A stretch of 17,695 nt of DNA from contig JBJKVQ010000041.1 of NCBI GenBank assembly GCA_045562575.1, positions 1-17,695 of the forward strand, read 5' to 3'. The notes beneath the pieces were generated by a model, which saw only the letters and a list, made by a program, of their open reading frames with translations, made no database searches and had not been told where the DNA came from. Within the stretch, counting starts at the first letter, position 1. Each line of letters begins with the position of its first letter. Origin of the DNA: UBA6952 sp045562575 (GTDB taxonomy: Bacteria > Chloroflexota > Dehalococcoidia > Lucifugimonadales > UBA6952). Position numbers and translations under genes: made by a program. Shown piece after piece: positions 7,261 through 15,458 of the stretch.

Positions 7261-8502
7261 ATGACTAAACGAGTATTTATAACAGGGATAGGAATGATAA
7301 CCCCGCTAGGACTTGATGTAGCCACCACTTGGCAAAATTTAGTCGCCGGGAAATCTGGAGCGAACACAATTGAACATTTTGATCCATCAGAATTTCAAAC
7401 ACAAATTGCATGTGAAGTAAAAGACTTTGATGCTAATGACTTCATCGATCGAAAAAAAGCGAGACAATTAGATCGATTTTCACAATTTGCTATGTCAGCT
7501 GCTCAAGAGGCATTAGCACAATCAAATTTAAATCTTGAAAATACTGATTTGAAAAAAGTAGGCGTAATTATAGCTAGTGGAATTGGGGGTATTAGCACCT
7601 TAGATGCACAAGCAACCGTATTAAATGAAAGAGGCCCTAAAAGAATTAGTCCCTTCTTGATTCCAATGATGCTACCAGACATGGCTTCTGGACAAATATC
7701 TATGGCTCTCGGAACTCAAGGTCCAAATTTTTGTGTAGTTTCTTCTTGTTCTAGCGGTGCTGAAGCTCTAGGTAATGCATGGAAATTGATAAACAATGAC
7801 GAAGCAGATATAGTAATCGCTGGTGGCGCAGAAGCACCAATATGCCCCTTAGCAGTTGCTGGATTTAATGCATGTCAAGCCCTATCTACAAATAATGAAA
7901 ATCCTAAGTTGGCGAGTAGACCTTTTGATATTGCAAGAGATGGTTTTGTTATGGGAGAAGGATCAAGTGTTTTGATTCTAGAAAGCGAAGAAAGTATCAT
8001 AAAAAGAGATGCAAAACCTTTAGCAGAACTTGTAGGGTACGGCGCAACCTCTGATGCTTTTCATGTAACACAACCTCATCCGGAAGGTGCAGGTGCAACT
8101 GAAGCAATGAAACGTGCTTTATCTCAAGCTAACTTAGAGCCAAGCGATATTGATTATATTAATGCTCATGGAACATCAACACCTCTAAATGATAAATTTG
8201 AAACCATGGCTATCAAAAAGGTTTATACAGATTCTGCTTTTGATATCCCCATTAGCTCTACAAAGTCTATGACAGGGCATCTATTAGGGGCTGGAGCAGC
8301 TTTAGAAGCAGCATTTAGTGTTCTATCAATACAAAAGGGTGTAATCCCTCCTACTATTAATCTAACAAATCAAGATCCAGAATGTGATTTAGATTTCACG
8401 GCAAATACTTCAATACAAAAAAATATTTCTAATGTCATGTCAAATTCTCTGGGGTTTGGTGGTCATAACTCTTCATTAATATTCAAAAAGTTTGAAGAAT
8501 AA
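7261..8502 (+). CDS. fabF: Beta-ketoacyl-ACP synthase II
   Basis: This 413-residue elongating condensing enzyme of type II fatty acid synthesis joins malonyl-ACP to acyl-ACP. The thiolase-fold catalytic residues fall at the same numbers as in E. coli FabF: Cys163 in VVSSCSSGAEALG, His303 in INAHGTSTPLND, Lys335 and His340 in STKSMTGHLLGAGAALEA. The N-terminus RVFITGIGMITPLG and C-terminal SNSLGFGGHNSSLIF are typical. The nucleophile context is SSCSSG rather than the commoner TACATG, a mild variation. The start is well supported by TAGGAGG five bases upstream and a nearby promoter. No acpP, fabD or fabG accompanies it, so it is separate from any main fab cluster. recJ follows three bases after its stop. 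Confidence 0.96.
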   Translation: MTKRVFITGIGMITPLGLDVATTWQNLVAGKSGANTIEHFDPSEFQTQIACEVKDFDANDFIDRKKARQLDRFSQFAMSAAQEALAQSNLNLENTDLKKVGVIIASGIGGISTLDAQATVLNERGPKRISPFLIPMMLPDMASGQISMALGTQGPNFCVVSSCSSGAEALGNAWKLINNDEADIVIAGGAEAPICPLAVAGFNACQALSTNNENPKLASRPFDIARDGFVMGEGSSVLILESEESIIKRDAKPLAELVGYGATSDAFHVTQPHPEGAGATEAMKRALSQANLEPSDIDYINAHGTSTPLNDKFETMAIKKVYTDSAFDIPISSTKSMTGHLLGAGAALEAAFSVLSIQKGVIPPTINLTNQDPECDLDFTANTSIQKNISNVMSNSLGFGGHNSSLIFKKFEE

Positions 8503-8505
8503 ATC

Positions 8506-10221
8506 TTGTCTAATAATATAGAATCATCGAAATATCCATGGGAAATATATAATAATATTTCTGATGAAAAAATTTTAGCAAATGAAGATTATCCAATATT
8601 CCTTCAACAACTTTTATATAATCGTAAAATACGTACAGAATCTGAAATGAAATCATTTTTAGATCCTATGGAATCGATTAATGAATATTCAATTCTCCCG
8701 AATATAGATAAAGCGACTAACTATATTGCAAATGTAATTCGAAATGATAAAAAAATATGTGTGTTTGGTGATTTTGATGTTGATGGAATAAGTGCCACGG
8801 CAATTTTAGGAAGAACCTTTAAAGCAGCTGGAGTCACAATTATTCCACACATACCAAATAGATTCACTGAAGGACATGGTTTAAATCGAGAAGCAATTAA
8901 AATGTTAAAAGATCTATCTGTAGAATTAATTATCACTGTAGATACTGGGACAACAGCAATAGATGAAATTAATTATGCAAATGAACTGGGTGTATCTGTA
9001 ATTGTTACAGATCATCATTTAACATTTGATGCTTTACCAGATGCTATTGCTATAATTAATCCCCAATTACCTGATTCAATGTACCCTTTCATGGGATTAA
9101 CAGGTGCAGGACTTGCTTTAAAGCTTGCAGAATCTATTATTGAAAAACTTAATTTAGATAAAGATATATTAGATGATCTCTATTCACTTGCAACTTTAGG
9201 CACTGTAGCTGATGTAGGAGCTTTGATAAGTGAGAATAGAGGTATAGTTAATAAAGGACTAAAAGCTATGGGGCAAAAACCACTCATGGGAATTAAAGCT
9301 TTAGCTCATGCCTCCGGAAGAAAAAATACCTACCTAAATGTTAGAGATTTGTCATGGAATATTATTCCTCGTTTAAATGCAACTGGTCGGATGGGTGATC
9401 CAAAATTAAGTTACGATATCCTTACAACAAATGAGTTTCCTGACGCTGTAGAAAAAGCAAAACAAATTGAAGAATATAATTTTCTCAGAAGAGAAGAAAC
9501 CCAAAAAGGGTTCAAAACTGCAATGAGTACTTTAGAGCCTGGATCTATATATATTGCACAGGACAAGACTTTCCACTGGGGGATTATAGGTCTTTTAGCA
9601 AATAGAATTGCTGGAAGATTTCATAAGCCTGCCATAGTAATAAGCGAGGGTGAAGAATATAGTCTAGGAAGTGCAAGAAGTATTGAAAACTTTGATGTAG
9701 GAAATATTATTGAGAAAACAGGTGGTTTAATTGGTGGCTTTGAAAAATTCGGAGGACATGCACAAGCAGCAGGATTTACGATTGAAAATTCAAAAATTCC
9801 CTTATTTAAAAAAACAATACAGGAATTAAGTCGTAATTATTCTATTGAAAATAATATTAATGATATGAATAATTCTCTAAAAATCGACTGCAAATTAGAA
9901 TTAGACAATTTGCCAGATGGATTATTGAAAATTATTGGAATGTTACGTCCTTTCGGTGAAAAAAATCCAGAACCTTTATTTATGAGTAAAAACCTAACTA
10001 TTCAAAAAAAACGGCTTTATGGGTCACGAAACCGAGCAGCATTAATACAACTAAAGTCTAAAAACTTCATCTGGGATACATTTGCTTCGAATAATATGAT
10101 GGTTCCATATGAGGTAGGAGATAAAGTAGATATAGTATATTCGTTCTCCTTACGCGGAAACAACATGAATGTAGGAATGAATCTCAACATCCAAGATATT
10201 CGACATAGTGTAATCAGTTAG
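8506..10221 (+). CDS. recJ: Single-stranded-DNA-specific 5'-3' exonuclease RecJ
   Basis: This 571-residue DHH-family nuclease is the usual RecJ core length; it degrades single-stranded DNA 5' to 3' in recombination and repair. Metal-binding motifs are visible: VFGDFDVDG (Asp89, Asp91, Asp93), VDTGTTAID, and the DHH triad at 169-171 in IVTDHHL, then TLGTVADVG. The DHHA1 domain carries GGFEKFGGHAQAAG (about 410-423), followed by a C-terminal nucleic acid-binding OB-like region. The start is TTG, three bases after the fabF stop. It is preferred because the N-terminal KYPWEIYNN segment resembles RecJ, and the first in-frame ATG (8647) would remove 47 residues. The end overlaps the convergent lgt end by 8 bases. 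Confidence 0.93.
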   Translation: MSNNIESSKYPWEIYNNISDEKILANEDYPIFLQQLLYNRKIRTESEMKSFLDPMESINEYSILPNIDKATNYIANVIRNDKKICVFGDFDVDGISATAILGRTFKAAGVTIIPHIPNRFTEGHGLNREAIKMLKDLSVELIITVDTGTTAIDEINYANELGVSVIVTDHHLTFDALPDAIAIINPQLPDSMYPFMGLTGAGLALKLAESIIEKLNLDKDILDDLYSLATLGTVADVGALISENRGIVNKGLKAMGQKPLMGIKALAHASGRKNTYLNVRDLSWNIIPRLNATGRMGDPKLSYDILTTNEFPDAVEKAKQIEEYNFLRREETQKGFKTAMSTLEPGSIYIAQDKTFHWGIIGLLANRIAGRFHKPAIVISEGEEYSLGSARSIENFDVGNIIEKTGGLIGGFEKFGGHAQAAGFTIENSKIPLFKKTIQELSRNYSIENNINDMNNSLKIDCKLELDNLPDGLLKIIGMLRPFGEKNPEPLFMSKNLTIQKKRLYGSRNRAALIQLKSKNFIWDTFASNNMMVPYEVGDKVDIVYSFSLRGNNMNVGMNLNIQDIRHSVIS

Positions 10222-11104
10222 TTCTATTAGTCCAACTTGCCCTTAAAGCTAATATAGGAACACATATTGTCAATACTAATAACGAAATCAAATGTGCTTC
10301 CTGTAATCCAGCAAACCATACTGAATCAAGTCTCATAAACTGTATAAAAAATCGACCTATTGAGTATATTATCGCGTAGGAAATAAAAATCATTCCAGGT
10401 GGACCTAAACGCCCACGCAGGTTCCAAAGAACAATAAAAGCGAAAGTGGTTAATATCATTTCGTATATGATTACCGGATGGCTCGGATTAAGACCATGAA
10501 AGGTGAAAGAACCGCTATCAGGGTGTGAGTATATAATGCCCCACACTACATCAGTTTTTCTACTTATATGCTCACCATTTATCACATCGCCTAATCGACC
10601 AAAAGTTTGTCCAATAGCCATTGCAGGAGCTACCAAATCTAAAAGCTTGCCTATAGATAAATCTTTGAATTTTGCATACATATTACCTTGTAAATAACCT
10701 TTAGCTATTTTTTCACCAACAAGGTTCTTGAACCAGATTTGTTTTTGACCTGCATAAACTAAGCCAAGGTATTTTCGTATAAATATATTTAGAAGCCCTG
10801 ATAGTGTACCAAAAATTAATGCTCCATACAGAGCAATTCCACCACGCCATACTTGATATATATAGCCTAAGTTATCTTGATAATAGTCCCACCTATCAAT
10901 AACATGAACAAGCCGGGCACCTAATATACCACCAATGATAACCCACAAAGCTACAGAATAAATCACATCGCTATCAATATCTTCTTTTGTAGACCATCGA
11001 TCAATCAAATAAATAGCTATACCAACACCTACAAAAGTAAAGAATCCGTGCCAACTCAATACTATTGAATCTCGAAATATAAATGGATCTATTCCTATTG
11101 TCAT
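10214..11104 (-). CDS. lgt: Prolipoprotein diacylglyceryl transferase, variant form
   Basis: This 296-residue polytopic inner-membrane enzyme transfers diacylglycerol from phosphatidylglycerol to the lipobox cysteine of prolipoproteins, the first step of lipoprotein maturation. Family marks are IVLSWHGFFTFVG, IIGGILGARLVHVID, WRGGIALYGALIFG, the signature FGRLGDVINGEH (Arg170, Glu178), SHPVIIYEMI and SIGRFFIQFMR. Compared from memory with E. coli Lgt, Tyr26 is His19, His103 is Tyr93, Asn146 is Asp173 and Gly154 is Ser181. A loop of roughly 35 extra residues (about 112-147) sits between the YGALIFG helix and the signature. GGAGGTG five bases before the ATG and a near-consensus promoter support the start. 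The family call is secure despite the variations, which may be lineage-typical. Confidence 0.9.
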   Translation of the reverse strand: MTIGIDPFIFRDSIVLSWHGFFTFVGVGIAIYLIDRWSTKEDIDSDVIYSVALWVIIGGILGARLVHVIDRWDYYQDNLGYIYQVWRGGIALYGALIFGTLSGLLNIFIRKYLGLVYAGQKQIWFKNLVGEKIAKGYLQGNMYAKFKDLSIGKLLDLVAPAMAIGQTFGRLGDVINGEHISRKTDVVWGIIYSHPDSGSFTFHGLNPSHPVIIYEMILTTFAFIVLWNLRGRLGPPGMIFISYAIIYSIGRFFIQFMRLDSVWFAGLQEAHLISLLVLTICVPILALRASWTNRTN

Positions 11105-11125
11105 ATTTACACCTCCAAAGAAAGA

Positions 11126-11154
11126 ATTCTAAAAGTGTTATGTGATTGTGTCAA
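11126..11154 (-). promoter_or_regulatory. Near-consensus promoter of lgt
   Basis: On the minus strand a perfect TTGACA (11154-11149) and TAGAAT (11131-11126, 5 of 6) are spaced by exactly 17 bases. Transcription would begin near 11119, just ahead of the Shine-Dalgarno CACCTCC complement at 11110-11116 and about 15 bases before the lgt ATG. Confidence 0.65.
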
Positions 11155-11232
11155 CAAATATTTAAAAGCAGTTCATTCCATAGATTTAATCATCATGGTA
11201 TTATAAAAATTAATAAACGTTAGGGAATTGCT

Positions 11233-12129
11233 ATGGATATCATAATAGAACAATTTCTACAGTATCTAATGATTGATTTAGGTCTATCAACAAATACTAT
11301 ATCTGCATATAGAAATGACTTAAACCAATACTTTATAACTATCGATCAAAATAATAACTCTATTAATTATACAAAAGCTATAACTCGTGAAAATATTAAT
11401 CAATACATAAAAACAATGCAAAAGAAACAATATGCATCTACAACTATTTCGAGAAAGATTGCATCAATTAAATCCTTTGTCGGTTACTTAGAAGAAGAAG
11501 GAATATTATTCGAAAATGTTACAAAAAATATCCAAACTCCGCGAAAAGGTCAATCTATACCAAACACTTTAAGTGTAGAAAACATGATCAGCATTTTAGA
11601 TTATCTTAGAAGTGATATGTCATTAGCAGGAATACGCAATTTAACAATGGTTGAACTTTTATATGCCACAGGAATGCGAGTATCTGAATTAATTTCTCTA
11701 AATCTAAATGATGTTAGTATCGAACAACAACACTTGCGTTGTACAGGCAAAGGTTCAAAACAAAGGATGGTACCCATATATCCATCAATCGCAACATTAC
11801 TATCTGATTATATAAATTTTGTCAGACCTAAACTCGCTACAAAAAAATCTAGTGATATGAAATCTGTTTTTGTAAATTCTCGAGGTTATAAATTAACTAG
11901 GCAATCAATCTGGTTATTAACAAAAGAGATAGTTAATTCAACAAAAATTAAATCGTTTTCTCCCCATACCCTTCGACATAGCTTTGCAACACACCTCCTT
12001 GAAGGAGGTGCAAGTTTAAAGAATGTTCAAGATCTTTTAGGTCATTCAAATATCTCTACTACACAAATTTACACACATATCAATAATAATAAACTTATGG
12101 AAATTTATGATAAATCATTTCAACGGTGA
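11233..12129 (+). CDS. xerC: Tyrosine recombinase XerC/XerD type
   Basis: This 298-residue site-specific recombinase has the usual size of the Xer proteins that resolve chromosome dimers at dif. The N-terminal SAM-like core-binding domain contains LGLSTNTISAYRNDL and ASTTISRKIASIKSF. The catalytic domain has all expected residues: Arg149 in YATGMRVSEL, Lys173 in CTGKGSKQRMVP, His245 and Arg248 in SPHTLRHSFATHLLEGG, His271 in LLGHSNISTTQ, and the nucleophile Tyr280 in IYTH. TAGGGA lies about eight bases before the ATG. A weak TATTAT at 11199-11204 is the only -10 candidate seen. No cargo, excisionase or att repeats flank it, so a housekeeping role is more likely than a mobile integrase. XerC and XerD cannot be told apart here. 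Confidence 0.88.
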   Translation: MDIIIEQFLQYLMIDLGLSTNTISAYRNDLNQYFITIDQNNNSINYTKAITRENINQYIKTMQKKQYASTTISRKIASIKSFVGYLEEEGILFENVTKNIQTPRKGQSIPNTLSVENMISILDYLRSDMSLAGIRNLTMVELLYATGMRVSELISLNLNDVSIEQQHLRCTGKGSKQRMVPIYPSIATLLSDYINFVRPKLATKKSSDMKSVFVNSRGYKLTRQSIWLLTKEIVNSTKIKSFSPHTLRHSFATHLLEGGASLKNVQDLLGHSNISTTQIYTHINNNKLMEIYDKSFQR

Positions 12130-12138
12130 TGATTGTTG

Positions 12139-12166
12139 TTGACAAACCTGTTTATTATTCTATAGT
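12139..12166 (+). promoter_or_regulatory. Near-consensus promoter of the tail-anchored small protein
   Basis: A perfect TTGACA at 12139-12144 and TATAGT at 12161-12166 (5 of 6) have a 16-base spacer. The element begins ten bases after the xerC stop codon and about 60 bases before the ATG of the small gene, giving a leader of about 30 bases. This suggests the small gene is transcribed on its own. Confidence 0.6.
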
Positions 12167-12204
12167 TTTAAATAGGTAATTAATCAATTTGAAGAATAAA
12201 TAAA

Positions 12205-12480
12205 ATGGCAAATAAATCAAAAACGCAAACAAGAAAAAATAGAGTAAAAGTACCTAACGTAGGTCCAGGTAAAAATGCAGTTGAAATAGAAAGTAAACCA
12301 ATAGCATCGGGTGACTCCAAAATAGTTTCTAAAGATGCATCAAATACCTCTAAACCAACAATTAAAGCAACAAGTAATACAACTAAAAAAAACCCACCCT
12401 ACAAAAGAGAAATGGTACGTATTAGTATAACTAGTCTAATTACTTTTGGAATTTTGATTGCTCTAATTTTTACAATGTAA
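12205..12480 (+). CDS. Unknown 91-residue tail-anchored membrane protein
   Basis: I do not recognise this protein. Residues 1-70 are hydrophilic, rich in Lys, Ser, Thr and Asn, strongly basic and low in complexity, and look disordered (for example KSKTQTRKNRVKVP near the start). Residues about 72-90 form one hydrophobic segment, ISITSLITFGILIALIFTM, which ends at the last residue. By the positive-inside rule the basic part would face the cytoplasm, making it a tail-anchored protein. It has a good promoter of its own, a weak ribosome binding site (GAAG), and ends one base from the convergent SDR gene. A standalone promoter and an intact frame argue for a real gene. A role in membrane, ribosome or DNA binding would be speculation. 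Confidence 0.7.
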   Translation: MANKSKTQTRKNRVKVPNVGPGKNAVEIESKPIASGDSKIVSKDASNTSKPTIKATSNTTKKNPPYKREMVRISITSLITFGILIALIFTM

Positions 12481-12481
12481 T

Positions 12482-13204
12482 CTAAGCATGAGATGCTGCT
12501 CCACCGTCAACAAAAATAGTTTGACCTGTAACAAAATCACTAAATTCAGAAGCTAGGTAAACGAGTAAAGGTCCTATTTCTTCTGATTCACCTAGCCTTC
12601 TTAAAGGTATATATTTAGATAAATTTTGTTTCTGTGATTCGTCTGATATCTGATCCTTAAACCATCCCATAGCAATAGAATTAATTCTTATATTTTCTAG
12701 TGCCCATTCCAATGAAAGAGATTTGGTAACCTGTTCGACAGCAGATTGTGTGGCAGAATATAAAACTGCATTTTTTAAACCTATCTGAGCTAGAGCAGAA
12801 ATAACATTAATAATTCTACCGTATTGATGGTTTAACATTTTTTTGCCAACCTCTTGCAATACTAGTAAGGTATTTCTAATATTCGAATCAAGCAAAAAAT
12901 TTAACTCGCTATCAGTAGTATCAATAAATGATTTACCTAATACAGTTTGAGCACAATTAACTAAGATATCTATACTCCCAAATTGATTTTCAACTTTATC
13001 TAAAGTTGTAACAAGTGACTCACGATTATTTCTTTCAGTGAAAAATGTATTTTTATTTTCATTAGAGCCAGGAGATTCAAAATTGAGTATACATACATTT
13101 GCTCCTGCTTCTTCTAATGCTAAAATTGCAGAAGAAGATATAAAATCTCCTCCTACAGTAACAAGTGCATTTTTCCCTGACAAATCCCATTCTTTTGGTT
13201 TCAT
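12482..13204 (-). CDS. Short-chain dehydrogenase/reductase-like protein with degenerate active site
   Basis: This 240-residue Rossmann-fold protein is of classical SDR length. The frame matches throughout: LSGKNALVT at the start, GSIDILVNCAQ, YGRIINVIS, LYSATQSAVEQVTKSLSLEW, IRINSIAMGW and the C-terminal VTGQTIFVDGG. Key positions deviate, however. The glycine-rich cofactor loop TGxxxGIG reads TVGGDFISSS, NNAG reads VNCAQ, and the catalytic YxxxK is YSATQ: Tyr149 and Ser136 are kept but Lys153 is Gln (codon CAA, 12746-12748). It may therefore bind cofactor poorly or be non-catalytic. The start is supported by TAGGGAGA seven bases upstream. It is the last gene of the squalene operon, 26 bases after hpnE. 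Substrate unknown; an enoyl-ACP reductase (FabI)-like SDR is a weaker alternative, since FabI also lacks the standard loop. Confidence 0.8.
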   Translation of the reverse strand: MKPKEWDLSGKNALVTVGGDFISSSAILALEEAGANVCILNFESPGSNENKNTFFTERNNRESLVTTLDKVENQFGSIDILVNCAQTVLGKSFIDTTDSELNFLLDSNIRNTLLVLQEVGKKMLNHQYGRIINVISALAQIGLKNAVLYSATQSAVEQVTKSLSLEWALENIRINSIAMGWFKDQISDESQKQNLSKYIPLRRLGESEEIGPLLVYLASEFSDFVTGQTIFVDGGAASHA

Positions 13205-13230
13205 TTTTATTCTCCCTAAGAAATACTTAT

Positions 13231-14595
13231 TTATTGTTTATTAGAAGATTGAATTAAATTAACTGCATTATACGCACTCAAAGCTGCGCTCTCCATAGTA
13301 GACGGCCATCCGGTATCGACCCAATCTCCAGCAATATACAAATTATCTACAGGAGTAGTATTAGTCAAGCGATATTTCTTACTATTAGGTATACATCTAA
13401 ATGTAGCTTTTCTTTCTTTGATTATTTTATATTTTTCTACAAATTTAATTTGAAATTGTGGGAAAATAGACTTTAGTTCTTCAAATATTGATTCAATTAT
13501 TTCCACTGTTGTTTTATGTAGTAAATGCTTAGCGTCACTTATAGAAATATCTAACAATTGAGACTTATTATCTTGAGATGATTTATTAAAAATCCACTGT
13601 AATGGACTATCAATAATATTGATAAATTGATCATTCATTATCTTTCTATTCAACCAAATATGAATATTTACAATAGATGAATATTCTATATTAGGTAATT
13701 GGTTGAAAAATTGATGATTTAGTAATTTATCAGGAAGAAAAGTATACAGTGAATTTGATGGTACAGCACTTATAATTACGTCTGCAGATAAATGAGTTCC
13801 ATCTCTCAATTCAATACTAGTTATTTTGTTATTATCATAAACTAATTTATCTACGCTGTTACCTAAATATAAAGTTCCATCATTACTTTTAATATAATTA
13901 CTGCCTGGAATAGATATGATTTCATCTAATGTACCCTTGGGGAATCCTAATTTCACGTAGTTATTACCCCTTAAAATAGATTCTTGAAAAACCATAAAAC
14001 CCATATCTGCACTAACATTATCTACATGATCATTTAATGTGGGCAATACAACTAAGTTCCAGAATTTTTCAATTGCATTTGTTGTTTGTGCGTTATTTGT
14101 TAACCATTGAGAAAATGTAATATCTTGATATTGAACATTGTTTCTATTGATAAATTTCATTTTGATCAAGGTAAAAATAACACGTAATTTTTCTTGAAAT
14201 CCAATGTGAGGATATTTTAGAAGTGAAACTAATAACATAAATCCATATGGGATATATTTTGTGTCACGGATAATGCCAGTTTTCCCTGTTTTATCAGCTA
14301 TTTTAACACTGAATGAATCCTGAAAATTTACCTCTGATAAACTTCCTATTTTGGTAAGAAGTTGTAATAATTTATCATAACAACCCATCAGTAAATGTTG
14401 TCCATTATCATAAGGTGTATTCGTGGATTGTTTGACGGAATAAGTTCTACCTCCTAAGAATTTCCTCCGTTCTATTAATGAGACTTTATAGCCTTTTTCT
14501 TGTAATAAAATGGCACTATAAATACCAGCAATTCCTCCACCTATTACAATTGCAGTCGGTTTACTTATTTTTTGGTTATTTTGTATCGCAACCAT
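13231..14595 (-). CDS. hpnE: Hydroxysqualene dehydroxylase, FAD-dependent
   Basis: This 454-residue flavoprotein of the phytoene desaturase/amine oxidase superfamily has an N-terminal dinucleotide fold: IVIGGGIAGIYSAILL (Gly19, Gly21, Gly24), Glu42 at the end of the second strand, and RRKFLGGRTYS. The segment YDNGQHLLMGCYDKLLQLL is the distinctive HpnE mark, and the C-terminal flavin motif NLYIAGDWVDTGWPSTMESA agrees. HpnE reduces hydroxysqualene to squalene, the last step of the three-enzyme route. Adjacent hpnD and hpnC make the assignment firm over a carotenoid desaturase. The ATG overlaps the end of hpnD by 31 bases; it is the only good start before the FAD motif. Confidence 0.92.
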   Translation of the reverse strand: MVAIQNNQKISKPTAIVIGGGIAGIYSAILLQEKGYKVSLIERRKFLGGRTYSVKQSTNTPYDNGQHLLMGCYDKLLQLLTKIGSLSEVNFQDSFSVKIADKTGKTGIIRDTKYIPYGFMLLVSLLKYPHIGFQEKLRVIFTLIKMKFINRNNVQYQDITFSQWLTNNAQTTNAIEKFWNLVVLPTLNDHVDNVSADMGFMVFQESILRGNNYVKLGFPKGTLDEIISIPGSNYIKSNDGTLYLGNSVDKLVYDNNKITSIELRDGTHLSADVIISAVPSNSLYTFLPDKLLNHQFFNQLPNIEYSSIVNIHIWLNRKIMNDQFINIIDSPLQWIFNKSSQDNKSQLLDISISDAKHLLHKTTVEIIESIFEELKSIFPQFQIKFVEKYKIIKERKATFRCIPNSKKYRLTNTTPVDNLYIAGDWVDTGWPSTMESAALSAYNAVNLIQSSNKQ

Positions 14596-15458
14596 GTGAA
14601 TCCCATAATCGATAATTTTTCAAATGTGTTTAATCTATACTTGGTATTGAAAACATGGTAGTTCGACATTTCAATTTTTTTCAATATTTTGCTATAAATT
14701 TTTGATAATATTTTTAAACAAATACGAGAGTCTGGGTTAACAAGAGGAAGAAGCATCAATCCTGATTCAAAGTATCTTTTCGCCCTATCGACTTCAAACT
14801 TCATCAAATTTTTGAAATCGTTATTATATATAGATCCTGAAAGTAAATTTATTGAATAATTAAATTGATCCATTTCATCAAATGCTAAGTAACATCTATT
14901 TTCGGCTAAATCATCTGGAATATCTCTTAGTATATTAGTGAGTTGCATTGCTAAGCCAAAATCAATTGCATAATCTATAGCTTTAGGATTTGTATATCCA
15001 AATATGGAAATACAAATTAACCCGATAACACTTGCGACCTTATAGCAATAATCTTTTACTTCTTCAAAAGTAGCAAAAGATTTGAATTCAATATCCATCC
15101 TTACTCCATCGATCACATCAAAAAAATATTGTTCCGAAATATCAAATTCTTTAATTATTGCACATGTTGCTAAAATAATTGGGTCGTTTTGTAAGGTCAA
15201 AATATCTGAATTAATTCCAGATTTTAAATTATCTTCAATAGTATTTAACAAGCGTTTTTTTTCAATTATTGACTCATTGTTATCTACCGCATCATCACAT
15301 ATTCTACAAAAAGCATATGCGGTGTAAATCGCTCTTTTTTTTCGCATTGGTAGTGTTATAAAGGCATAATAAAAATTTCTAGCCTGATTTTTTGTGACTT
15401 GTTCACAATGATCATAAGCATCTTTTAGTTGTGTATCACTAATGCCTAATATGTCCAA
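14565..15458 (-). CDS. hpnD: Presqualene diphosphate synthase
   Basis: This 297-residue all-alpha trans-prenyl synthase belongs to the squalene/phytoene synthase family. HpnD condenses two farnesyl diphosphates into presqualene diphosphate. Motifs are NFYYAFITLPMRKKRAIY, AYAFCRICDDAVDN (Asp55, Asp56, Asp59), DGVRMDIEF, and AMQLTNILRDIPDDLAENR (Asp179, Asp183). The NILRD form of the second motif separates HpnD from HpnC. The start is TTG (complement of 15456-15458), with TAGGAT about ten bases before and an in-frame stop just upstream. The first ATG in frame lies after the FYYAF block and is too late. It overlaps hpnC by 20 bases and hpnE by 31, so translation of the three is probably coupled. 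Confidence 0.92.
   Translation of the reverse strand: MDILGISDTQLKDAYDHCEQVTKNQARNFYYAFITLPMRKKRAIYTAYAFCRICDDAVDNNESIIEKKRLLNTIEDNLKSGINSDILTLQNDPIILATCAIIKEFDISEQYFFDVIDGVRMDIEFKSFATFEEVKDYCYKVASVIGLICISIFGYTNPKAIDYAIDFGLAMQLTNILRDIPDDLAENRCYLAFDEMDQFNYSINLLSGSIYNNDFKNLMKFEVDRAKRYFESGLMLLPLVNPDSRICLKILSKIYSKILKKIEMSNYHVFNTKYRLNTFEKLSIMGFTWLRYKITKK

Noticed and set aside
11992..12010. Near-perfect palindrome CACCTCCTT-G-AAGGAGGTG, equal to anti-Shine-Dalgarno plus Shine-Dalgarno
   Set aside because: It encodes HLLEGG, a conserved segment of Xer recombinases, so the symmetry follows from the codons. An internal start here would split the catalytic domain.
11233..12129. Tyrosine recombinase as integrase of a mobile island, with tRNA-His as attachment site
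   Set aside because: The tRNA is 4 kb away with only housekeeping genes between. No duplicated tRNA 3' end, cargo or excisionase was seen, and the protein has Xer length and motifs.
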